The notes: generated by a model not told the origin, from the sequence alone. A stretch of DNA of 64,000 nucleotides from Nitrosomonas marina (GCF_900111605.1 NZ_FOIA01000012.1:35529-99528); one strand, 5' to 3'. Positions 18,547-28,718 are shown, counted from the stretch's first letter. Made by a program: numbers and translations.

Positions 18547-19467
18547 TCAAACCGGACCGCCATTCTCAAGCCATTCCCTGCTATCGTTCGTCAGAGCCTG
18601 TTTACAGGCAGCTTCGTAGAGCACCAGTTCTTCGTCAGACAATACTTCGCACCACCGTCCGTTGGTGCCCTTGTGGAGAAAAGCGGCTGCCCCGCCCTTC
18701 CAGAACTGACCGCCCCCCGGCGCATACAAGTCGCCTTGTTGTTTCATTTCGCTAAATGATACGGCTCTGATGAGCGTATCCCAGGCATGATCCGGCACTT
18801 CGATTTCCAGAAATGCTGCCATTCGTCGAATCTCTCGTTCTGTATCTGCCAGCATATCGCTGTAATGAAACAGTTCGATATTGGGTAAATGACGGTAAGG
18901 CCACCACGACTGCACATTGGATAAATGCGACCAGTACGGCCAGCCATCGCCTTCCCATTCAAACGCGCCACGTGTCATCCAGTTTTTCCAGAAAACATGA
19001 ATATCTTCCGGTGGTGGAGGAAGCTCGTCGCCCTGTCGGCCTGGCAGATGATTCATAAGCATGAATGTTTCTTCTTTCATCGTTGAATAATGATTCCATA
19101 ATGACATAAACACATCACGGGCATCCCGGGCGATATAAAGGTACTTGGTATCCTGACGATACGGCAGGCCATCCAGCGGCAGGTGTGTTTTGATAAAACG
19201 ACGGTGCTGTTGCGCTTTCAGCTTGTTCAATACCACTTCGAGCGGCACAATCCGCATATCCAGCCACGGCGACATTTCAAAGGGCGGAGCAGGAAAACGA
19301 CCATCCGGAAAAAGCAGATGCGCTGCAATTGCCTGCGTCCAGGTTGTACCTGCTTTATATGAAGTCGCAATCACAATATCATCGTCCCGCGGCTCAAAGT
19401 AGTCCCATCGGGTGCTGTCCATATGATGATTCTGATATGTCCGGGTGCGTCGGGGCAGATTACTCAT
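18547..19467 (-). CDS. PAPS-dependent sulfotransferase
   Basis: A 306-residue protein of the Sulfotransfer_1 family, which transfers sulfate from PAPS to an alcohol or amine. The 5'-phosphosulfate loop YKAGTTWTQAIAAHL is near residue 38, and the 3'-phosphate-binding segment YIARDARDVFMSLWNHY follows at about 130; the C-terminal PAPS site is KGGAAAF...KGTNGRW. No signal peptide is seen, so it acts in the cytoplasm. It is the last of three leftward genes with a CocE-type hydrolase and an ATP-grasp ligase; the acceptor is unknown. Confidence 0.9.
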   Translation of the reverse strand: MSNLPRRTRTYQNHHMDSTRWDYFEPRDDDIVIATSYKAGTTWTQAIAAHLLFPDGRFPAPPFEMSPWLDMRIVPLEVVLNKLKAQQHRRFIKTHLPLDGLPYRQDTKYLYIARDARDVFMSLWNHYSTMKEETFMLMNHLPGRQGDELPPPPEDIHVFWKNWMTRGAFEWEGDGWPYWSHLSNVQSWWPYRHLPNIELFHYSDMLADTEREIRRMAAFLEIEVPDHAWDTLIRAVSFSEMKQQGDLYAPGGGQFWKGGAAAFLHKGTNGRWCEVLSDEELVLYEAACKQALTNDSREWLENGGPV

Positions 19468-19556
19468 CCTGTGTGTCCTGTTCGAAATAATCGAAATAAT
19501 TTAATAGAAAACATGCTGTCAGGCAAATAATCCTGCTTACAAATCAAGCGTACCAG

Positions 19557-21569
19557 TCACACCAGATTGCGTTTAATGCGGCGATTCCAGTTTCTGGAAT
19601 AAATGCGTTTATCCGCCTCATAAGCATCAAGTTCGGCATCAAGAAAAAAACTGCTTTCGTCACAACGTAATACAGTCCGCGTCACGGTTTTGACATGCCA
19701 GTCATTTCGCTTCAGGCTTCTCGTCCACAACGTTTCACCCCGCACTGAGCTGAAATCATCACCCTGGTATGAATACCACTCTTCTGCCTTGCGTTGCACC
19801 GTCAAATCAATTTCCTCCAACTGGTAAACGCCGTTGTCGTTGATAACTTCCAGTATCGATACATCTTGATCGAGTTCACGTATGACACGCCAGTTATGGC
19901 ACCCTTCAGTTATCTGGCGTTGCCCGCTGCTTACTGATCCCTCGGCCTCTGAGAAGTTAATGCATTCTTCCCGCTGCGAGCGTATCGGCAATGTCAGCCG
20001 GCTGTTTCCAGTAAAAATTTTTACCTGGGTTGATTGCGGTGGTGGCCAGGCGAGCGGAAAATAAGAGGTGGAGATCGCGATGCGAATGCGGTGACCCGCT
20101 GGAAATGTTTGCGCTACATCATTGAGCTGCATGCGCACAGAATAGCGCTTACCCGGCTCCAGAGGCAAAGGACTGGCATGGCTGTCGCGGTGTGTAAGAT
20201 TCAGTAATCCATAGGTAATACGCGTTACTTTATTGTCCGGTCGCATATCAGACAGGCGTACGGCAATCATGGCCACCGGCTGATTCGCCGACACGTCCAG
20301 TTCAAGTACAGGCGCACCCAGTATTTCAAGCGTATGGGGCAAAAAAGCTGAGGTAAACACCAAGGCGCCGCCATCTTCTTCACGCTGGTCATGCGGCAAA
20401 TCGGGAGTTGCGCTGTAGGAACACCATTTGCCGGCAAACAGACCGTTGCTCAACGGTGACTGCAATGTCAACACATGCTCCGCTGTTGTCTCATTCTCAT
20501 CGACCAGACGGTATTCATCCAATTTGTAAACCATCGGTTTGACATTGGTTGTCGGCCAGCATGGCTCACTGATCCAGCGCCCGTAGCGCTGATGATAAAA
20601 GGTAGACGGTGGCATGCTGTCGAGCATCCATGCGCGCAGCATGGGTTCATTCATAATCCCGGTTTCCTGCTGTTTTAGCCATTGATCCCACCAGCGCAGA
20701 CATTCCTGCAAGAAACCGATCGCGGGCCCGGGCACGCCTAAATGTGGATATTTATGACTCCACGGTCCGATCAGTCCCTGCCGCGGTCCGGACAGATTTT
20801 TCAATAGACGGAACACTGCGTTAGAGTATCCGTCAGCCCAGCCGCTCACCGCCATTACAGGAATCTGCACTCGGGAAAAGTCTTCGCAGACAGAACCATG
20901 TTGCCAGTATTCATCCCGATGCTGATGCTGCAGCCAGGTATTCAGCCATAATCCACTGTTCTCGAGTCGTTCAAACCACATATCGCGCCACTTGTCGCCG
21001 ACAATGACTGGGTCAGGCGGCAGCGAATTATAGGCAAACATGGTTGAAGCCCAGGAAAGATTGTCGCCGAGCAGGCAGCCACCCATATAATGCACGTCAT
21101 CTGCATATCGATCGTCAGTAGAACATACACTGATAACCGCTTTTAACGCAGGCGGCTGCAACGCGGCAATCTGCAATCCATTAAAGCCCCCCCAGGAGAT
21201 ACCGATCATTCCAACATTTCCATCGCACCAGTACTGTTGCGTCAACCACGCAATGATGGCTACGCCGTCATCAAGCTCGCGCTGCAGATACTCATCGCGT
21301 AACACGCCTTCTGAATCACCGCTACCACGGATATCCACACGAACGCAGGCATAGCCGTGCCCAGCAAAATACGGATGCATGGTTTCATCGCGCAAACGGA
21401 CACCGTCTCGTTTGCGATAGGGAATATATTCAAGTATGGCAGGAACCGGATGTGTATTCGCAGATTCAGGGATCCAGATACGCGCGGCCAGCCGCACGCC
21501 ATCCGGCATTTGAATCCACTGATGTTCAATATGACGAATTCGGCAAGGAAAGTCTTCAAACGTTTTCAT
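19557..21569 (-). CDS. CocE/NonD family alpha/beta hydrolase
   Basis: A 670-residue serine hydrolase with the X-prolyl dipeptidyl-peptidase/cocaine esterase layout: an N-terminal alpha/beta-hydrolase with nucleophile elbow GISWGG (near residue 135), a helical cap, then a C-terminal jelly-roll domain (GHRIRIAISTSYFPLAWP). The usual catalytic triad also needs Asp and His; SHKYPHLGVPG is a plausible His region. I placed the start at the ATG of MKTFEDFP, because AAGG lies nine bases before it; an upstream in-frame TTG would overlap the ATP-grasp stop. No signal peptide. Family members cleave amides or esters, and pairing with an ATP-grasp ligase suggests related chemistry. Confidence 0.87.
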   Translation of the reverse strand: MKTFEDFPCRIRHIEHQWIQMPDGVRLAARIWIPESANTHPVPAILEYIPYRKRDGVRLRDETMHPYFAGHGYACVRVDIRGSGDSEGVLRDEYLQRELDDGVAIIAWLTQQYWCDGNVGMIGISWGGFNGLQIAALQPPALKAVISVCSTDDRYADDVHYMGGCLLGDNLSWASTMFAYNSLPPDPVIVGDKWRDMWFERLENSGLWLNTWLQHQHRDEYWQHGSVCEDFSRVQIPVMAVSGWADGYSNAVFRLLKNLSGPRQGLIGPWSHKYPHLGVPGPAIGFLQECLRWWDQWLKQQETGIMNEPMLRAWMLDSMPPSTFYHQRYGRWISEPCWPTTNVKPMVYKLDEYRLVDENETTAEHVLTLQSPLSNGLFAGKWCSYSATPDLPHDQREEDGGALVFTSAFLPHTLEILGAPVLELDVSANQPVAMIAVRLSDMRPDNKVTRITYGLLNLTHRDSHASPLPLEPGKRYSVRMQLNDVAQTFPAGHRIRIAISTSYFPLAWPPPQSTQVKIFTGNSRLTLPIRSQREECINFSEAEGSVSSGQRQITEGCHNWRVIRELDQDVSILEVINDNGVYQLEEIDLTVQRKAEEWYSYQGDDFSSVRGETLWTRSLKRNDWHVKTVTRTVLRCDESSFFLDAELDAYEADKRIYSRNWNRRIKRNLV

Positions 21570-21592
21570 AGGAATACACCTTGGTTCACCAG

Positions 21593-22921
21593 TCAACCGA
21601 CGGGTTCGAGCTCGATCTGCATCGCTTTTTTCAAGTCACGGTATTTTTGCAGCAATTCCTGTTGACTGTTACCTGCCAGAAAAATAACTGCGATTTCATA
21701 GCTATAACTGTCCTGATCCATGAGCTCCGACAAGCGCATACCACTGCGAACATGCAATTGAATGTTCGCATCTGCGTATTCATGTTCAAGCATCTGAAGG
21801 TCCTGCGCTGAAGGCACATGCCGGATATATGCGTCATGATTAATACGCCACATAAACTTTGCTGCTATCTTGTGTTTTCCCTCGCGATGAGGAAAATCCG
21901 GTTTTTCTCCTAATCCCAGCTCCAGCATGACTTTCTGATGTGTAGCGCCATCGACATCGCGAAACAGCGGGCAGTGCGATTTTGAAATCCGCGTGTTGAT
22001 TTCAAGCAACCAGATTCTGTCGCGACCGGCTTTTATCGGTTCCCAGTAGTATTCAATATTAAACGGACCGTTATCAAAACCGATATGCTTAAGAAAACAT
22101 TCAGTTGTAGCGATCATTTCCCGCTGGATACGCATTGGAATCGTTGACGGGTACTGATAACGCGCAAAGCTGGAACGATGCTGTCCTTCACGAATCGAAT
22201 CGACGACGCCATACACTGTCATGTCACCATGATAAACATAACCTTCAAGCGTGCATTGTCGTCCTCTGGAAATAATCCCCTCCACAATACAATAATTTCC
22301 ATCCACAGCATCAATTTCGTCTGGCAACTCGGCAAACTGCAACATATAGTTAAATGGTCTGGAAAAACGACAAATTTTCTTACGGATAATCTGCAAAACC
22401 TGATCGAGCTCAGTGTCATTACGCACTTTAAAACCCAGATGAGAAGAAGCTGATTTGACCGGCTTGATCCAGAACGGGTATTGAACTGTTACCGATTGTT
22501 TGGCATTGGTGTCGAACGGATTAATTGCACAAAAATCGGGAATATAGTCGGGAATAACCTTTTTTTGTTCCAACCGACACCAGTATTTATGTTCACAAAT
22601 AAGTACTGATCGATAGCTGGGCGAAGGTAAACCAAACGGTTGCCGAAGTAGCGGTAGCATAGTACTGACCGGAAAATCCCAATAGCCGACAATTGCGTCG
22701 ACGGATCCGGAAAAAGCCTTTAAACGCTCCATCGCACTTTTGTGAATCTTTTGCACCGAATGCCCATTCCAGCATTTAACCTGTTGATGTGTAAGCAATT
22801 CATGAAAACAGTAATGTTTCGCGGAAGCGAGTGCCTTCATTTGATTTATATTGAACTCCTCCGCCCCAAAAACGAAGATATTTTTTTTACACGTATCATG
22901 CATCATGATATTTTCACCCAT
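21593..22921 (-). CDS. ATP-grasp domain ligase
   Basis: A 442-residue protein with an N-terminal pre-ATP-grasp region (NIFVFGAEEFN), then WIKPVKSASSHLGFKV as the ATP-binding lysine strand, and WLLEINTRISKSHCPLF as the metal-binding strand (Glu and Asn), the signature of carboxylate-amine/thiol ligases. The substrate is not known. A GGGGAG abuts the first ATG, and a second start (MMHDTCKK, 15 bases downstream) is about equally likely. It sits 23 bases upstream of the CocE-type hydrolase, so the two are probably one transcript. A peptide or modified amino-acid product is possible. Confidence 0.85.
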   Translation of the reverse strand: MGENIMMHDTCKKNIFVFGAEEFNINQMKALASAKHYCFHELLTHQQVKCWNGHSVQKIHKSAMERLKAFSGSVDAIVGYWDFPVSTMLPLLRQPFGLPSPSYRSVLICEHKYWCRLEQKKVIPDYIPDFCAINPFDTNAKQSVTVQYPFWIKPVKSASSHLGFKVRNDTELDQVLQIIRKKICRFSRPFNYMLQFAELPDEIDAVDGNYCIVEGIISRGRQCTLEGYVYHGDMTVYGVVDSIREGQHRSSFARYQYPSTIPMRIQREMIATTECFLKHIGFDNGPFNIEYYWEPIKAGRDRIWLLEINTRISKSHCPLFRDVDGATHQKVMLELGLGEKPDFPHREGKHKIAAKFMWRINHDAYIRHVPSAQDLQMLEHEYADANIQLHVRSGMRLSELMDQDSYSYEIAVIFLAGNSQQELLQKYRDLKKAMQIELEPVG

Positions 22922-23195
22922 CTCCCCGTAACACTGTCTCAGTCGTTACGATAACACATACCCGTATGGCATTCATGGACAAACACCAGCTGAAATGATT
23001 TCGATCATAGTAAGCCGTTGAATTCCGATTTCGAAATGATAGCCAGACCCGTTCCGCGTGGTGTTTATGCAAAAAGCAAACAAACATCCGTTTTTCCGGC
23101 CACTTGAACCGTCAAACTCAACCAGCCATAGCTTTGTTGTTAAAAACAGGCGACAATAATCAACAAACACAAATTTTCTGTTCTTGACTCTTACT

Positions 23196-23996
23196 ATGGA
23201 ATCGCTTTTTGACGCAGCTCATCGCTGCTTGAATACCCGGGAATTAGACCATAAGCTGTACTTAACCCATCAAACCGCCCAAATGTGGCATCAGGATTTG
23301 TTATCAATCGAATACAGTCAGGTACCCGAACCCATAGGAGAGCCCGGACGCCCGGCGAAGCCCGAGTTGGTATTACCCGCCAATGTGCCTAAACGCCGAC
23401 TGGGCACGAAAGCAGGACTTGTCTCATTAATTCATGCTGTTACACACATTGAATTTAACGCCATCAACCTCGCCTGGGACGCGGTGTATCGTTTTCGCCA
23501 GCTTCCCACGCAGTATTACAGTGACTGGATACGTGTCGCCTGCGAGGAAGCTCATCATTTCCACTTACTGCGAAATCGCTTGCTTGAACTGGAGCATGAT
23601 TACGGCGACTTTCCAGCCCATAACGGCTTGTGGGAGATGGCCAGAAAAACGGCCTTTGATCCGATGGTGCGTATGGCCCTGGTCCCGCGTGTACTGGAAG
23701 CCAGAGGGCTGGATGTAACACCGGGCATTATCAATCGCCTCCGTATCGCTGGAGATGAAAAAACCGTTGCAATACTTGAAGTTATTCTGCACGATGAAAT
23801 CGGCCATGTAAAAATCGGTTCACACTGGTTTCAGTATTTTTGCAATCAACGACAATTGAACGCGGACCGCACATTCAGCAGGTTGCTCAATCAATACTAC
23901 ACGGGACAGCTCTCTGGCCCGTTTCACTATGAAGCGAGACAACAGGCGGGTTTTACCGAAACCGAACTCAGAACGCTCGAAAGCATGAAACGCTGA
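23196..23996 (+). CDS. DUF455 ferritin-like protein
   Basis: A 266-residue soluble protein of the DUF455 family, which has a ferritin-like four-helix bundle related to diiron enzymes such as MiaE. The likely iron ligands lie in HIEFNAINLAWDA, CEEAHHFHLL and LHDEIGHVKIG (ExxH type). No substrate is established for the family. I start at the ATG (MESLFDAAHRC) rather than an in-frame TTG four codons upstream. It is transcribed away from the ATP-grasp cluster across a 270-base gap in which I see no other feature. Confidence 0.87.
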   Translation: MESLFDAAHRCLNTRELDHKLYLTHQTAQMWHQDLLSIEYSQVPEPIGEPGRPAKPELVLPANVPKRRLGTKAGLVSLIHAVTHIEFNAINLAWDAVYRFRQLPTQYYSDWIRVACEEAHHFHLLRNRLLELEHDYGDFPAHNGLWEMARKTAFDPMVRMALVPRVLEARGLDVTPGIINRLRIAGDEKTVAILEVILHDEIGHVKIGSHWFQYFCNQRQLNADRTFSRLLNQYYTGQLSGPFHYEARQQAGFTETELRTLESMKR

Positions 23997-24050
23997 TATC
24001 CTGGCAGGTTTTTATTTGTACTGATTTACACGTGGATCGTTACCTGAATT

Positions 24051-25295
24051 TCAGCATTCTGAGTTGACCATATCGTTGATACGATTTGCCCAAACCAGTG
24101 CCTCCAGCTCCAGCTGTGTAAATTCTGTCATATTGAGGAACCCCAGTTCCGACAGTATTGATGAAACAGTTTCGAATTCACCAATTTCGTGTGCTTCTAT
24201 CAGTGCCAGTTGGCGGCCCAGGTAACCCCGCCTTGACAACAAGGCGTCACTCATATCTTTCTGGATACTCAGCGTTTTTACGAGTTCGGACATTTTCATA
24301 CCCAACAAGGTATCCAGTAACGATAACACGCCCACCATGAAAGCACGGTCATGATGATTCTTGTCATGGGGCCGGTCTGCTATTGCAATGAGTTCGAGTA
24401 ATTTTCCACGAACAGATGCGGTCTGAATAAGTGCATCCGATGTGCTGCCATCTTTTTGTTTGGCGGAATAAAGCAGAATCTGCACCCATCGCTGGAGCTG
24501 TTTTCTGCCCAAAATCATGATTGCTCTTTTAATCGAATTTACCGTTCTGGCCGTGCCCGTGGCAGCAGAATTCACCATGCGAAGCAGGTTGTAACTCAAT
24601 CCAGGTTGATACTTAAGCTCGTTCTCGATATCGACAACCTCGCTGTCTTTGACTACGAGCAGCAATAGTTTCAGTAGCGACAGTTTGGATGGATCAATAC
24701 GTTTTCCAGAAATGATCTCGGGCCTTGCAAAATAAAAGCCCTGCAACATATTAAAACCCAGCTCTATGCATTTCCTCGCTGTTTCCCGGCTTTCAACTTT
24801 CTCTGCCAGCAATAGGACAGGCCACCGCCTCAGTTTCTTGATCAGCCTGACTAGCTCTTTACTTTCCAGCTCGCTGACATTGACTTTAACCACATTAACC
24901 ATGGGCATTAACCTATCCAGCCGCTCATCGACTTGCACCACGCCTGTCAAAGCGATCTGATAACCTTTCTGCCTTATTTCCTTGCAGCGCTCTATAATGG
25001 CATCGTCTATTTCAACATTTCTCAATATTTCGAAAACAATCTGGCTTTTAGGCAGCAAAAATACCGCGTCACTCATTAAAAATTTGGCATCGACCTTGAT
25101 GAAGCCGCGCCGTTTGCCCATGACATTTTCAATACCCAATTGCCCGTAAGTATCGATGATGACATTCGCCGATGCCGCCCGGTTGTCTGTAACACGCACT
25201 TTATTCAGCTGATTGGAACGAAACAAGAGCTCAAATGCAACGATGTTCTGTTTATTGTCCAGTATCGGAAGCCTGCCTAGAAATACTTCATTCAT
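24051..25295 (-). CDS. EAL-HDOD signalling protein (YuxH type)
   Basis: A 414-residue cytoplasmic protein. The N-terminal EAL-like domain begins FLGRLPILDNKQNIVAFELL, with the EAL motif degenerate to ELL and no DDFGTG loop, so it is probably not a phosphodiesterase but may still bind c-di-GMP. Residues about 205 to 400 form an HDOD domain (LLLLVVKDSEVVDIENELK, LSYNLLRMVNSAA, IMILGRKQLQRWVQILLY), a helical module related to HD hydrolases but without metal ligands. Such proteins act as signalling adaptors. It is transcribed alone and converges with the DUF455 gene. Confidence 0.9.
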   Translation of the reverse strand: MNEVFLGRLPILDNKQNIVAFELLFRSNQLNKVRVTDNRAASANVIIDTYGQLGIENVMGKRRGFIKVDAKFLMSDAVFLLPKSQIVFEILRNVEIDDAIIERCKEIRQKGYQIALTGVVQVDERLDRLMPMVNVVKVNVSELESKELVRLIKKLRRWPVLLLAEKVESRETARKCIELGFNMLQGFYFARPEIISGKRIDPSKLSLLKLLLLVVKDSEVVDIENELKYQPGLSYNLLRMVNSAATGTARTVNSIKRAIMILGRKQLQRWVQILLYSAKQKDGSTSDALIQTASVRGKLLELIAIADRPHDKNHHDRAFMVGVLSLLDTLLGMKMSELVKTLSIQKDMSDALLSRRGYLGRQLALIEAHEIGEFETVSSILSELGFLNMTEFTQLELEALVWANRINDMVNSEC

Positions 25296-25506
25296 TGTTA
25301 GTCCTGTAAACGCGCAAGCTGCAGCAGATTCTTCAATATTAACGTTTTAAGCCATATTTACCTGTCACGCACAATCTGACACAGAACATGCAATTCGTTG
25401 ATATCGAACAGGAGTCTAACGGATAATAAACTCTTAGGATTCTTCGTTTAAGGAATGTTTATGCCTTTATTTATCCGTTTAAGCGCTTTATCCGACTGAT
25501 TGCGCT

Positions 25507-26793
25507 TTATAAAAACACCCGTACAATGTCAGGAAACATCATGACGATTACCAGCCCAATCAATTGCAATATAATGAACGGTATCACGCCGCGGTAAATA
25601 TGCAACGTACCGAGCGATACCGGTGCCACACCACGCAGATAAAACAGTGAAAACCCGAATGGCGGGGTCAGGAAAGAGGCCTGCAAATTCAGTGCAACCA
25701 GGATACCGAACCAGAGTGGATCAATATCCAGTTTCAGCAGTACAGGCGCTATCATGGGAACAAAAATATAAGCTATCTCGACAAAATCAATGAAAAATCC
25801 CAGCAAAAAAATAACGATCATCATCAAGACGACAAATCCCCATTGGCCGCCAGGCAGATATTCCATGATTCGTTCTACTGCGTCATCACCACCAGTATAA
25901 GTAAAAACCATTGAAAAAAATGTCGCGCCAGCCAGGATGGTAAATACCATGGCACTGATTTTTGTCGTCTCCATCGCAACCTGATGCAGCATGGAAACGC
26001 GCAGGTTACCGCCAAGCACAGCAAGAATAATTGCACCTACGGTACCCATCGCAGCTGATTCGGTTGGAGTAGCGATACCTGTTATCACGGTACCAAGCAC
26101 CACCATCACCAACGTCAGCGCAGGAGTGATTGCAAGAAGTGCCTGCCAAAATTGTTTTGAGCTGATCCGGGATGCCCGCGGAATGGCTGGAGCGGTATCC
26201 CTTTTAAAATAAGCTGCCGCCAGACAGTAAATTATATACAGCAGAACCAGAAGCAGGCCGGGCAGCAATGCAGCACGATAAAAGTCACCCACGGGCTGGT
26301 GCAACACATCAGCCAGAATGATCAATACGATCGAAGGTGGAATGATCTGGCCCAGCGTACCAGAAGCACAAATCACGCCGCAGGCAAGCTGCTGATTGTA
26401 GTTATATTTCAGCATGACAGGTAATGCAATCAGCCCCATAGTCACAACCGAAGCGCCCACAACGCCAGTAGATGCAGCAAGCAACATACCAACAACAACT
26501 GTGGATACCGCCAATCCACCGCGGATATGCCCGAACAGCAGCCCCATAGACTCAAGCATTCTTTCTGCGATCCCGGATCTTTCCAGAACCAGCCCCATGA
26601 AAATAAAAAGCGGTACTGCCATTAACGTGATATTGGTCATTATTGCGTACAGGCGATACGCAATCAGCATAAACAGGTCTAGCCCTTCAGCATATAGTCC
26701 GAAAAATACAGAAACACCGGCAAATGTAAAAGCTACAGGATAACCCAGTGTCAGCATCAACAAGCAGACAACAAACATGACCAGACCGATCAC
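25507..26793 (-). CDS. dctM: TRAP transporter large permease subunit (DctM family)
   Basis: A 428-residue polytopic membrane protein with the DctM signatures GYPVAFTFAGVSVFFGLYAEG, VPLFIFMGLVLERSGIAERML, CASGTLGQIIPPSIVLIILAD and AALNLQ-like LVALNLQASFLTPPFG. With the small subunit it forms the membrane part of a tripartite ATP-independent periplasmic transporter, which takes up organic acids with Na+. It overlaps the small-subunit gene by four bases. No DctP solute-binding protein is encoded in the window, so the substrate cannot be guessed from context. Confidence 0.93.
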   Translation of the reverse strand: MIGLVMFVVCLLMLTLGYPVAFTFAGVSVFFGLYAEGLDLFMLIAYRLYAIMTNITLMAVPLFIFMGLVLERSGIAERMLESMGLLFGHIRGGLAVSTVVVGMLLAASTGVVGASVVTMGLIALPVMLKYNYNQQLACGVICASGTLGQIIPPSIVLIILADVLHQPVGDFYRAALLPGLLLVLLYIIYCLAAAYFKRDTAPAIPRASRISSKQFWQALLAITPALTLVMVVLGTVITGIATPTESAAMGTVGAIILAVLGGNLRVSMLHQVAMETTKISAMVFTILAGATFFSMVFTYTGGDDAVERIMEYLPGGQWGFVVLMMIVIFLLGFFIDFVEIAYIFVPMIAPVLLKLDIDPLWFGILVALNLQASFLTPPFGFSLFYLRGVAPVSLGTLHIYRGVIPFIILQLIGLVIVMMFPDIVRVFL

Positions 26794-27341
26794 GATTTTT
26801 CCCGATGTTCTGGCGTGCTTTGGCCTGGATCTAAAGAATCACCGGCAAGTAAACGAATATTTTGCGAAATAACCGCAATTGCCTGGATCAAAACCAGAAA
26901 ATATCCAAATGGTAGCAACGCCTTGAACGCAAACCGGTAAGGCAAGCCGCCCGGGTCGCTGGATACCTCCTGAGTTTCATAAGAATAAGCAACAAAATCG
27001 AATGAGCTGTACAGAATCAATGTACTCATCGGAATGACAAAAATCACTGTTCCGAACAAATCAATCGCAGCCTTTCTGCGAATGGAAAGCTTTTCATACA
27101 ATACGTCTACACGCACGTTTGCATTTTCACGCATGGTATATGCAGCACCCAGCAAAAACACAGCAGCAAATAAATGCCATTCCAGTTCCTGCATGGCAAT
27201 TGACCCGGATTCAAATGCGTAGCGCGCTATCACATCAACGAACACGACAGCAATCATGAGTATACACAGCCATCCAGCCAACCAGCCAAACAGGCCGGAT
27301 ATTCGACCTATGTATAGCTCCAATTGACGCAACTTCTGCAT
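26790..27341 (-). CDS. dctQ: TRAP transporter small permease subunit (DctQ family)
   Basis: A 183-residue membrane protein with four hydrophobic segments and the family motif ELEWHLFAAVFLLGAAYTMRE followed by NANVRVDVLYEKLS. DctQ supports the DctM channel subunit. Its start lies 12 bases after the pmbA stop, and its end overlaps dctM, so pmbA-dctQ-dctM form one transcription unit. Nothing in it indicates the substrate. Confidence 0.92.
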   Translation of the reverse strand: MQKLRQLELYIGRISGLFGWLAGWLCILMIAVVFVDVIARYAFESGSIAMQELEWHLFAAVFLLGAAYTMRENANVRVDVLYEKLSIRRKAAIDLFGTVIFVIPMSTLILYSSFDFVAYSYETQEVSSDPGGLPYRFAFKALLPFGYFLVLIQAIAVISQNIRLLAGDSLDPGQSTPEHREKS

Positions 27342-27353
27342 AATGGAAATACT

Positions 27354-28718
27354 TCAGCCACCCGCGACGGTCATGTGGTCAATCAGAATAGAGCCGCTCA
27401 GTTTGGAGCCGCGCACGACGACGTCGTTACCAATTGCTGCTATTCCCAGGAACATTTCTTTCAGATTGCCTGCAATGGTGATTTCTTCGACGGGAAAACT
27501 GATCTCCCCATTTTCTATCCAGTAGCCGGACGCACCCCGCGAATAATCCCCAGTCACGGTATTGATGCCATGTCCCATCAGTTCGGTTACCAGCAATCCT
27601 CTGTTCATTTGCTTCAGCAGAACGTCAAAGCCCACTGGCTCACCGTTTTCGATAATCAGGTTGTGTACACCGCCAGCATTGCCCGTTGTCTGCATACCCA
27701 GTTTTCGCGCAGAGTAGCTGCTCAGGAAATAGCCTTGAACTATGCCATTTTCAACCACATTTCGTGTTGCCGTTGCAACGCCTTCGTCATCAAAAACGCT
27801 GCTGGCCAGCCCTTTGGGTAAATGTGGCCATTCACGGATATTGATATTGCCACCAAAAATTTGTTGACCCATGCTGTTCAATAAAAAGGTCGATTTACGA
27901 TACAGATTGCTTCCGCTGACTGCTGATGCAAAATGACCAAGCAAGCTAGCCGCAACCGGCGCTTCAAACAGTACGGGTACTTCGCAGGTCGGAATCTGGC
28001 GTGCTCCCAGACGCGCAACAGTCCGTTCTCCTGCTTTTCTGCCTATTTGCTCGACAGCTTCCAGATCTTGAACATCACGTGCTACGCTATACCAGTAATC
28101 CCGTTGCTTGGCGCCATTTTGCTCAGCAATAGCAACACAACTTATGCTATGCCTCGAATATGGGCACCCTCCTACAAATCCCAGACTGTTGGCATAAACA
28201 AACTGCGATTCATCCGTTGATATACTAGCGCCCTCAGAGTTGCTAATCCGCGCATCTACTGCAAAAGCGGACTGTTCGCAGTTCCTGGCCAATTCAATGG
28301 CCTTTTCTACAGGTAAGTTCCAAGGATGATACAAATCCAAATCAGGGAAACTCCGGGCAAGCAGTTCTGGGTCAGCCAGCCCCGCACAATCATCTGTAGC
28401 TGTATGTCGTGCTATCGACAAAGCAGCACTTACTGTTTCGCTGATCGCTTGTGGCGTAAAATCTGATGTGCTGGCATTTCCACGCTTCTGCCCAATATAA
28501 ACGGTAACCGAAAGCCCCTTATCGCGGTTATATTCTATGGTCTCAACTTCATTTTTGCGAACCGTTACCGTTTGCCCGAAACCATCGGATACATGCGTCT
28601 CACAGGCACTGGCACCGCCACGCTTGGCATGGTCAAGAATATCGCGGGCAATTTGCTCAAGCCTCGAATAGGTATTTGAAAATCGAGTAGGTTGCTTTTC
28701 TGCTGATAACGTATTCAT
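27354..28718 (-). CDS. pmbA: Metalloprotease PmbA (TldE)
   Basis: A 454-residue subunit of the TldD/TldE metalloprotease, which degrades unfolded peptides, cleaves the microcin B17 leader and affects CcdA turnover in E. coli. The family features are ACETHVSDGFGQTVTVRKNEVE at the start, FDDEGVAT (here VFDDEGVATATRNVVENG), and the C-terminal GYWIENGEI-FPVEEITIAGNL block. In the known heterodimer the zinc site is in TldD; TldD is not in this window. It is first of a probable operon with two TRAP permeases and is divergent from darP, the usual neighbour of pmbA. Confidence 0.94.
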   Translation of the reverse strand: MNTLSAEKQPTRFSNTYSRLEQIARDILDHAKRGGASACETHVSDGFGQTVTVRKNEVETIEYNRDKGLSVTVYIGQKRGNASTSDFTPQAISETVSAALSIARHTATDDCAGLADPELLARSFPDLDLYHPWNLPVEKAIELARNCEQSAFAVDARISNSEGASISTDESQFVYANSLGFVGGCPYSRHSISCVAIAEQNGAKQRDYWYSVARDVQDLEAVEQIGRKAGERTVARLGARQIPTCEVPVLFEAPVAASLLGHFASAVSGSNLYRKSTFLLNSMGQQIFGGNINIREWPHLPKGLASSVFDDEGVATATRNVVENGIVQGYFLSSYSARKLGMQTTGNAGGVHNLIIENGEPVGFDVLLKQMNRGLLVTELMGHGINTVTGDYSRGASGYWIENGEISFPVEEITIAGNLKEMFLGIAAIGNDVVVRGSKLSGSILIDHMTVAGG

